Assembly (NCBI GenBank): GCA_916613615.1
Contig: OU744723.1
Coordinates: 30,510,171 to 30,574,170 of the forward strand
Direction of reading: 5' to 3'
Origin: Steromphala cineraria
Lineage: Eukaryota > Mollusca > Gastropoda > Trochida > Trochidae
Length of the DNA: 64,000 nucleotides
Positions 55,986-64,000 of this stretch are shown piece by piece. The notes below the pieces were generated by a model that was given only the letters and a program-made list of their open reading frames with translations, was not told the origin of the DNA and made no database searches. The stretch's first letter is position 1, and each line of letters opens with the position of its first letter. The position numbers were made by a program, and so were the translations under genes.

Positions 55986-57740
55986 TGGCTGGTTTCAAAT
56001 AGCAAACTGGGTAATCACTAAAAGTTAAGAAGACTATGTTGGTATCGATATCTTTTAGGAATATTTAGCTTTAGCAAATACTTTAACATCAAATACTGCC
56101 TCATTAATAGAATATCAAACATCAATATATCAATATAGGTTTTATCATAAACGTCTTACGAACGGTAACATATTTGAAGAATCTCGGAACCACGTTTAAA
56201 ATAATTTTTAAAGATATTGTTTCAACGATATGTAAAGTGTCATTCAAAAGTTTAAATTCAAACACGAGAACTGTGAAAGGGAGTTTGTCGGCCTTATAAA
56301 ACCGTCATACAAAGAACCTGAAACTAACATTATGTTTTGATAATACCTATTGGATAAAATATTGGAATTCAACTCCCTATCGGAGTGAGGTTCGAGAAGA
56401 AAGTGTTCCTCAGTTCAAAATGTTTCCCCACCCCTAACTCTTGTCCAAGTTGGAGCTGAACGTGTGAGTGTTCCTTCAAAGCGATCGCTACTGAATGTCA
56501 CCGATACCACAAACTGAGTGTGAATCCCAGTCATACCCCTATACCAGGTTGAATGTACTTGTGCTAGAGCTTCAGTTACAAGTTTTGAATATTCAGTTTT
56601 ACGATTCTATTTATCCATGGATCGATTGCTCTCTTTCAACATGCCCTGGGAAAGTTTGATGTTAAACAAGGAGCGTCTGTTGCTCTGCATGGTTTGAACA
56701 ATAACTTGCTTGTTATGTGTTTCGATATAAAATAATAAAAAATAAAAGTAAAGCCTTTACTGTGTAATTCGAAATACACTCTATTTGACATACTTGTACA
56801 TGTATGAATCTCTTGTTGTTTATTGATGATCTTGCAGATGCTCTTTAGGCAATTTCTAATGGTTGTGGTGAACAACAAACTCAAAAATAGACATATATGT
56901 GAAAACAAGAGATGCTGAAAGATATGTTCAGCATTTCTTTCTTTATCTTTATCTTATATTAAGACAAAATAAGCAGTATATTGCTAGAAGTAGAGAAGAG
57001 TATTTGTTGTGTAATCTGCTGGATACTAAGGCCATGATGATATCTTCAGGAGCTAGTCGCATCAGATCTGGTTTATTGTTGCAATTACTGTTCATTCTGC
57101 AACATGCTCAGAGAAGAGTTGACGGGAGAAATAAACATTCATTGCTTTACATCAATGCTTCGGTTAACATTTCTCACATCACCGATTTAGAATGTTGCAT
57201 GGAAAGAGGATACTTATGTGGAGGTCATGTGATTAGAAGTAATAAATCAGTAGTGTTTAAAGAAAACACAAATTTAAGTTATATTAAATGAATATTCAAA
57301 ATAGTTTTTGTCATATAGGTTAGTATTTTTTCTGATAAGAAGCTAGAATGCAGTGAACAATATATAGAGCCAGTCTAACAGTATTCTATTTACGGCTATC
57401 AATCGTATCAGTCTATCCATTGAATAAATAGAGATTAATACCCAAGCAGAGATATCGTATGACTGTAAAATAATATTTTCCCCAGCGAGAGCAAGGGAAA
57501 TAACTTTTTACTGGCAAGAGTGTCGTAAAAACAAAATGACATCCCGCGAGTGTTTTAATTTCTATATCCATCATCCATTATCCATAATGTCAGAAAGCCA
57601 AAATTCCGATTATTAGAATTTTCAAAACATCGTCAATTGTGACACCAATGATGTCAGCGCAGATGAATAGGCCCTACATCTATAACTCGGTCACAGTAAC
57701 ACGGTTAAAAGACTTATTGTGTAGCGCCAGTTGCAAACAG
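55986..57740. other. AT-rich stretch without a supported gene
   Basis: The longest ORF (56899-57291, 130 codons) shows no recognisable domain or flanking splice logic. No repeats of note are visible. Confidence 0.5.
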
Positions 57741-57741
57741 C

Positions 57742-58256
57742 AATACGGAAATATTACTATTTTGATGTTATATGTCAATCTATGTATTATCACATATCAA
57801 GTGAAGCAGAATTTACATTCTTCTTTATTCAAAATCATATTTTTAGTGTCAAAGTCAGGCAGATGAAATGACACGTTTCCACTGATTCACCCGCCCGCTA
57901 TGTCGATATACAGTCACGCTTTTGCACGCGCTGCACGATTTTCGCATGCTGCCCGGAAGCACTCGGCCACGATAAAGCAAAACGTCGAGTAGCTCGTACA
58001 GTAGTCCCACATTTCGATGTCACGTAGTCTTCCTAACCAATGGAATTACCGCAATGGGTTTATAACACATGTGCAAAATATCGTTTTTATGTCATGACTT
58101 ATTTCATCACATATGGTTAATAAATAGAGATTATTTTCCATATGTGATGAAATATGTCATGACATAAAAAACTTTGAAACTTTAACGGAAATATTATGTT
58201 TTTGATGTTATCTTTCAATCTAAGTATAATCACATATCAAGTGAAGCAGAATTGAC
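57742..58256. repeat. Pair of 75-bp direct repeats flanking a long perfect hairpin
   Basis: ACGGAAATATTA, TTTTGATGTTAT, TCAATCTA and TATCACATATCAAGTGAAGC occur at about 57744-57812 and again at about 58184-58253. Between them a hairpin at 58084-58171 has 33-bp arms (TTTTTATGTCATGACTTATT side), with a short TAATAAATAGAGATTA centre. Confidence 0.85.
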
Positions 58257-58893
58257 CATGTGTGTATTTGTGCAGGACGGACTTAAAACTTTTACATCAA
58301 TCTATGGCTAGAAGCAACCCCATTCAAAACCTGCTGAGTAATAGCAGGAAGAGTTGTAACATTCTGATGTAGATTTGATCTCTCGCTGCTTTCACCACTC
58401 TAAGTTTTATGCCTCTGCGGATTTATACATGATTACTTGTCTGGAAGTGTCATTACGAATTGCGCAAATAAATTGAATGCAAAGTCACATTTTTTTCGAT
58501 TTCACCCGTTAAAGCTTCAAGAAATGCTAGATTTCCTAGCTGGAAAAACATTGGAACTTACGTGCACCATTTAGTTGTTAATGTTGGGAAGGTTTACGTG
58601 CTACTGTTTAAATGCCGTGCAAGCTGCTTATCAGAACATTGTGAGTGGGGTAATTTTGAACTTCCAATAGTATTGATGTCCTTTAAATCTAGGGTATGCA
58701 AGCTTTATTTGACACACGTTTAAGACATTTACTTTATATATACACACCTAGAGATAATATGGCCTATTGAACAGCTAACAGGTTATATCCCATATCAACC
58801 TGAGGTTACGTCATCGGAGATATCGACCTAGGGAGTTTTGAGATATCTAACCTTTCGTGACGCCATACATTTAGCTAAATCATATCCTCGTCC
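58257..58893. other. Spacer, nothing recognised
   Basis: AT-rich sequence without a supported gene, RNA or terminal repeat. Confidence 0.5.
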
Positions 58894-59182
58894 GGATACT
58901 GAAAATCTCGGCTTCGCCTCGACTTTCAGTATCCTCCCTCGGTTAAAAACACGTCAGTGTTTTTTAAATATTACTCTCGTCTTCGCCTCTAGTAATATTT
59001 AAAAAACACTTAAGAAATGAATTTCACAATATAGTTGTCCACACGGTTATAACCTGTTTGAAACTTGTAATATAAACTTGTATAATTGGCGAGCTTGCCG
59101 AGCCAATTATGCTAAAGTTTATATTACAAGTTTCAAACAGGTTATAACAGTGTGGACAACTATGTTGTGAAATTCATTTCTT
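58894..59182. mobile_element. Three consecutive hairpins with related loops
   Basis: Hairpin 1: 58894-58934, GGATACTGAAA arms, loop CTCGGCTTCGCCTCG. Hairpin 2: 58956-59010, AGTGTTTTTTAAATATTACT arms, loop CTCGTCTTCGCCTCT. Hairpin 3: 59012-59182, arms of about 80 bp starting AAGAAATGAATTTCAC, centre TTGGCGAGCTTGCCGAGCC. The first two loops share TCGnCTTCGCCTC, implying relationship. No coding sequence. Confidence 0.88.
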
Positions 59183-60375
59183 ATAAATTCCCACTTTGTA
59201 TGTAAAGCCAGAAGTTGTTTTATATCATTCGAAATGCGATTCTGTAGTAACTTCTAAGCTGCTTGTCGCACTGACCTAGATATCAGTTAGACCCAGGCGG
59301 GTCTCTACCGGGTTCAAGCGCATGCAAAATAGTTCATAACAAAAAAGGAAAAGATGCACTTTTTTATTCCACAAATAATCCTTTATGGGTATCATGTTGA
59401 TAACAATAAAATGTTTCGGGAAAAAAACTAAAAAATATGTAAAGTTTGATTTGAATATTCCAAAATTAACAATTTGCACTCGCGTATTGATACTGTCCTG
59501 TATCGAGTGTAGAGTATCAGCTCTAAAAGCTCGACGTGTTTGGGAAAGTTGGGTTGTTTGTTTGACAATGAATGTAAACATAAAGTTATTTAAAGTCCCT
59601 CGAGAAATAATGCCAATTGCAGGCCCACTGATGTTAGACGCTGTCATTGACAATGACGAGTACATGTTTTCAAACACGGCAACATCGTTTTGATCATCGG
59701 GGGCCTCGAAACTTGTCTATGAAGGCAGAGAGCGCACCCACGACACTATTTGTTGTGCATGGAATGGGGTGCCTTGAAACTGTGTTGTCGCAAGTCAGGT
59801 CATTCAGAATGGAGCTCAAGTCATGCTTTTGAAATGATGTACATTACATTGTTTAACTTTGCCCACTATCCTCATTTCTGTGACCGGAGATGAACATGTA
59901 CAACTTTATTTATTTGTAACTCAATGTTTGTTCTTCAAACATCAAATACAGATTATTAGCACGAGTGTTAATATTTGTATAAATTGAGTCGAAGTGATGA
60001 CCATCAAGACTGGGGTCAGCCTGGAATGACTGTAAGATCAGGGGAATCCCCGAGAAATGTAGTTTCGGCACGACATCGTATAAACTTCATTTACTGAAAG
60101 TTATTTCGTATAACCTGCGATTTAGGGTTCATTGAAATGTATACCGATCACATGACCTTGTAAGATCCAATCAGATTCGAGCATATCGTCTGAATTTTTC
60201 TCCGTATAAATGTTATGGGATCGGAAGATGACATTAAGGTTGGACATCTCATAACTCCCTACGTCAATATAATCAGTATCGACTTTGGGTGACGATTTTA
60301 TTAATGGTTTCGTATGAAGAACAGGACAAGGTTTCAATTTTTATTCTTTCATGAAAACGGTACATTGTCAACTCC
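59183..60375. other. Spacer, nothing recognised
   Basis: Short random ORFs only (for example 59276-59693 on both strands). No domain or repeat identified. Confidence 0.5.
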
Positions 60376-60730
60376 GATATTAGTTCCTGAAACCAACAAC
60401 AGTTGGGTTTTCAGTCAGAGGCGTGATTACGTTTTGTGTGCAGGTACGGGGTGATCTTCGTAATCCTGGTAGATGCTGTCCCGTAAATCCCTGTTGTGTT
60501 TATAATCCACTTGTTACCTGTAAGAAAAATATAATTCCACTTAATTTACATCATAATATTATAATGCTAAAAAGTTTATAGATGGAAAACGCTCAAATGT
60601 TTCTCTTGCATTAATGCCAATATATCTTTAATCATGAATACTTATTTTGGACCATAATAACAATTCCGTTAATCTCAGCACACCAATTTTGAAATAGAAA
60701 TGTTGATTTCATCAATGAGTACAAACAAAA
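60376..60730. repeat. Dispersed repeat, copy 2 (partner at 51966-52335)
   Basis: Same landmarks as copy 1 in the same order and orientation, including CAACAGTTGGGTTTTCAG, AGAGGCGTGATTACGT, GCAGGTACGGGGTGATC, CCAATATATCTTTAATCATG and CAGCACACCAATTTTGAA. No coding function recognised. Confidence 0.75.
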
Positions 60731-61272
60731 GCTCATGTCAACCATGTTTTAACCAACGTTGATTCTGGATAGTCCGGCACATTTCACTGTTCACACACTT
60801 GCACTCCAACAGCAAATATCCGAAAATTGTTCCGTCATTCCATAGACGTATGTACATTGTAGTTACTGTAGCGTTTTATTGAGCTGGGCTCTCTTCGCTG
60901 TACGTTTTCTTCGCTGTAAGACACGTGTTTGCCATCTTGAGACCATCCTGACTGTCTCGTCGCTTTGTCAAGTAAAATGATAAGAGCACGTTCTTTTACA
61001 CGCACGTGCATACGTCACCGCGACATTGCTTGCTGATTGGACAATGCGATCTTCACGACAACAGACGAGCAAGTGAATCTCGTGCAAAATATTGCACACG
61101 GATAATTCGTTCTTCCTGCCACGCTATGCTCGTGGGGTGTACTCTGTCTTGCCTTCATTACGTATTGGACGAAATGTGATAAATGGGCAATTATTCCTTT
61201 AATTTTGACATTATTGCGTTCCAACAACGACTAAAACATTAATTTAAATCTGTTTTCCTCGGTGTGTATGGC
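60731..61272. other. Spacer, nothing recognised
   Basis: Contains CTTCGCTGTA duplicated near 60893 and 60909 but no supported gene. Confidence 0.5.
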
Positions 61273-61363
61273 AAATAGTAACCTATGCCTCGGTTGATAC
61301 GGGAAAAATAAAACCCCGGTTCCCTCGGGGTGATATTTCCCGTATCAACATAGGTTACTATTT
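61273..61363. mobile_element. Hairpin element, about 42-bp arms
   Basis: AAATAGTAACCTATG and GTTGATACGGGAAA pair with TTTCCCGTATCAAC and CATAGGTTACTATTT. The centre CCCCGGTTCCCTCGGGG is itself a small stem. A related arm is found at 52540-52610. Confidence 0.85.
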
Positions 61364-61832
61364 ACTACATATCGTGTGTATGAGTTTTGTACCAAGTGAA
61401 GTTCAAATGCACGACGTCGAGTCATATGAAATGCACGAGTCATGCCACTATACAAGTTCGTGTGTGGTTTTCGGTGTGCGTATATCTGTGCATAATAATA
61501 CCCAAGCTAAATGATCAATCACACTTTTAGATGCCTAAATGCGCGGGAACGCCAATGCCTTTAGCAGTATAGAAAACTCCCAAAACTTAGGACCAGACAG
61601 CCGGACTGGTAACTTTAAGCATCTGCCAGTCCGGATTGTTATATACATGTCCGGGTATATTATTATTATAATTTATTCCGGAATCGGAGATTCTCAGGTA
61701 TGTAGTTTTTGCCCTGTCCGTCTGTCAGTCTGTCTGTTTGTTCAAAAAAACTTTAACCTTCCTCATAACTTTTGATTGCTTGGGGTTAGATATTTCATAT
61801 GAGGTCATAATTTACCTCGTGACCTTGACCGT

Positions 61833-62325
61833 ATTTATTTGAAATAGTGGATTGTAAATTTCGTAAAAGCATTGTTAAATTACGATCGGGGCTGTTGCGT
61901 TTAAAGGTTAATGAGGGTAGATGGCAGAAAATTGATAGGTTGTCTAGAATTTGTCCAATTTGTAAGGAAGGAATAGAAGACGAATTTCATTTCATTTCTG
62001 TGTGTCCATATTATAATGACTTAAGAAAAATATATCTACCAAATATTAGAAATGTAAATTTGTATGCATTTAAACAAATTCTAACTACCAACGATAATTA
62101 CATATGCATGTTGAAAAAATTAAGCCACTATGTTTATTATGCCTATGAAAAACGATGTAAAAGGTTAAATGAAATTTCTTGTGATTAATTATTATTTTCA
62201 TGTTATCTACTTCTCGTAATTTCTGCGTATTATTACTTATTATATTTGTATATGAAATATGTGTTAACATGTACCTGTATTTGGGCCCAGGGGCCTATAT
62301 ACTTGAATAAAGTTGATGATGATGA
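61833..62325 (+). mobile_element. 5'-truncated LINE tail with target-site duplication
   Basis: TGACCGT at 61826-61832 and 62326-62332 flanks the fragment. It encodes the C-terminus of a LINE polyprotein directly from its left boundary: FRKSIVKLRSG, GRWQ, then the zinc-finger-like CPICKEGIEDEFHFISVC, then LKKLSHYVYYAYEKRCKRL, stop at 62186-62188. It ends GAATAAAGT followed by a (GAT)n tail. This pattern fits CR1/I-type LINEs of invertebrates; the clade is not certain. It is different from the LINE at 8119-9390. The insertion split an older repeat (AAACTTTAACC appears on both sides, at 61748 and 62352). Confidence 0.9.
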
Positions 62326-62506
62326 TGACCGTGACACAGAAAGCATTTTTCAAAAACTTTAACCTAGGCCATAACATGTGATTGGATATATTTCAGAAAT
62401 GTCTAAGGTACATATTGGCACAAAAATATCCATAGCATTTTACATATATCTGGGGGGATCAGTGTTTTACAAACACAGCTTTTTGAGTACATGGCTTAAT
62501 CAATTA

Positions 62507-63567
62507 GGGCAAACTGACCGAGGTTCGGACACCACCCGAGGTCGCCCGAACTTCAGTCACTTTTGATTAGGGGCTGACGCAATTATATTATTAGATTTTG
62601 CAATCCATATGTTTCAAAATGTTTCTTTTTAATCTGTTTTGCCATCTATTCCTTTCATATAACATTTTATCATCTGACATATTTATCAAAGAAGTTTTTA
62701 AAATAGGGACAATTTACCGTTTCTCGGAAGAAATTGGCAAAATATTTGTTTGCATGTAAATGTTTACTCAAAGTTTAGGAAAAGTAGGGAGCGCCAAAAC
62801 ATAATAGATTATATTAATGTTGAAAGAGAAACTACTATACAATGAAACTGTTATTGATATTTGCAATTTAAAGGTTGTTTGGTAGAAAATATCGAGATTT
62901 TCAAAAATATATCAAAATGACCTTGGTTCGGACAGTTATGACCATGGTTCGGACACTTAATAATTATCTTTATAGGAATTTGCAGTATTAAAACATTGTC
63001 CGAAAAATGCCAAGGAAACAAAAAGAAACATTCTAGCAACATAAATGACAAAACATTTTACTTTGAAAACATTTGGTTTAGATTATACAATGTTTTTGCG
63101 TCAGAGCTTGAAAAATGCCATTGTGACGTCATCAAATTCAAGCTACGAAAGCGGGAGTTGCCGGATATTTATCATCGGAAAGAATGCCGTGTGTAATTAA
63201 AATATTGATTCATGTTTGCGAAGTACTGTTATATTATTGTACATAGATGACTAAGTGCACGTTTTGTGATAATAGGGAAAAATATTATGAATATATTAAG
63301 CCTTTGTGTGTAACGAACAAATAGGGTGGTACTGTCCGAAGTTAGGGCACAACTGTCCGAACCTCGGACGAGTTGCTATACATAACTAAAACCGTTATGT
63401 TCAGTTAATCTACAATCAGATTTGCGATTTTTTATAATAAACATGTATATATGACTTTTGTTAATAACAAAGTTTGCTTAAACTAATTTTCTTTAGATAA
63501 TTTTTGACAGCGCAATCGTTGAAAATATTTGGATCGGAACGCTGTCCGAACCTCGGTCAGTTTGCCC
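62507..63567. mobile_element. 1.06-kb non-autonomous TIR transposon with subterminal motif repeats
   Basis: The ends are perfect inverted repeats of about 24 bp: GGGCAAACTGACCGAGGTTC at 62507-62526 and its complement ending at 63567. TA on each side (62505-62506, 63568-63569) suggests TA target duplication, as in the Tc1/mariner superfamily. The octamer GTTCGGAC, or its inverse GTCCGAAC, recurs inside at about 62523, 62929, 62953, 63357 and 63548, with a one-base variant (GTCCGAAG) at about 63346. These could be transposase-binding sites. No transposase ORF. Confidence 0.88.
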
Positions 63568-63569
63568 TA

Positions 63570-64000
63570 TAGAAATCTCCCAAATCGCACTCATGAATCT
63601 TAAACGAAAGTCGTTAAACAATCATTCATGTTCTAGGAAGGCAAAATCACACGTCCAATTTACATAGACATTAGTTATATAACCTATCGAACAACATCAA
63701 CTTGTAACTGTTATTTTCCGAATGTTTCCGATAAGATTCCAAAATTTCGTTTGACTGATCGACGCGCGTTATTTTTCGGTTTTCGATCACAGTCACGACT
63801 TTCTTGCAAAAGTCTATACTTCTCGATGAAATGCCACTACTTATAAAGTTTGACATATGTGACCTCCAAACAACACACGGATCGGCTCTTTGATGTGAAT
63901 TGAAGGATATTCAATCGTATGAAACATCAAGAACGTTAATTCTCTGACTAATAACACATTATTTATTTACAAAAGAATGAATTTCAACTGATGCTTGGAG
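63570..64000. other. Terminal spacer, nothing recognised
   Basis: AT-rich sequence to the end of the window, no supported gene or repeat. Confidence 0.5.

Noticed and set aside
56899..57291. 130-codon ORF
   Set aside because: No recognisable domain and no exon or promoter context; length is possible by chance.

Overview
This is a repeat-rich, AT-rich animal genomic window. Intron-containing genes, a DIRS-type tyrosine-recombinase retrotransposon, a Tc1-family transposon, fragments of two LINEs, many foldback/MITE elements and long tandem arrays all point to a metazoan. The mix best suits a marine lophotrochozoan, probably a bivalve mollusc. That assignment is inference from repeat style, not a sequence match.

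Layout. 1-5876 is a 44-bp satellite with higher-order blocks. 6411-10030 is a 15-bp satellite split by a 5'-truncated LINE (8119-9390). 10584-13940 carries three + strand exons of a SAC3/GANP-domain gene that resembles SAC3D1. Its putative last exon has been amplified into ten 79-bp copies (13857-14655), and intron 2 holds a hAT-like MITE. 15175-21821 is a nearly intact DIRS retrotransposon with a Gag-like ORF, an RT/RNase H ORF with a Dam-like C-terminal region, and a tyrosine recombinase ORF. Inverted terminal repeats and an internal complementary region define its ends. 22600-23560 is a 156-bp array carrying a YY1-like motif. 26037-41178 is a 60-bp satellite of roughly 170 monomers. It is interrupted by two unrelated DNA transposons that entered the same TATA step of the monomer: a 3.2-kb element with 14-bp TIRs and no visible transposase, and a 1.64-kb Tc1/DD34E element whose transposase frame has one premature stop.

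46236-48469 (minus strand) is a two-exon secreted carboxylesterase/cholinesterase-like gene with a complete catalytic triad. It has an upstream TATA box, a hairpin MITE in its intron and another hairpin just after its stop codon. 49738-51882 is a 54-bp (3 x 18 bp) minisatellite. The last 12 kb has no confident host gene. It holds foldback elements, a TTAA-flanked MITE, a chain of three adjacent hairpins, a LINE tail with a 7-bp target-site duplication, and a 1-kb TIR element with subterminal motif repeats.

Only two host genes are supported. The tandem arrays cover about a third of the window, and their long ORFs are by-products of stop-poor repeat units rather than evidence of proteins. I did not find a clearly new biological system. 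The most unusual items are the coding exon turned minisatellite, the splice-signal architecture of the 44-bp satellite, and the reuse of one satellite site by two transposons.
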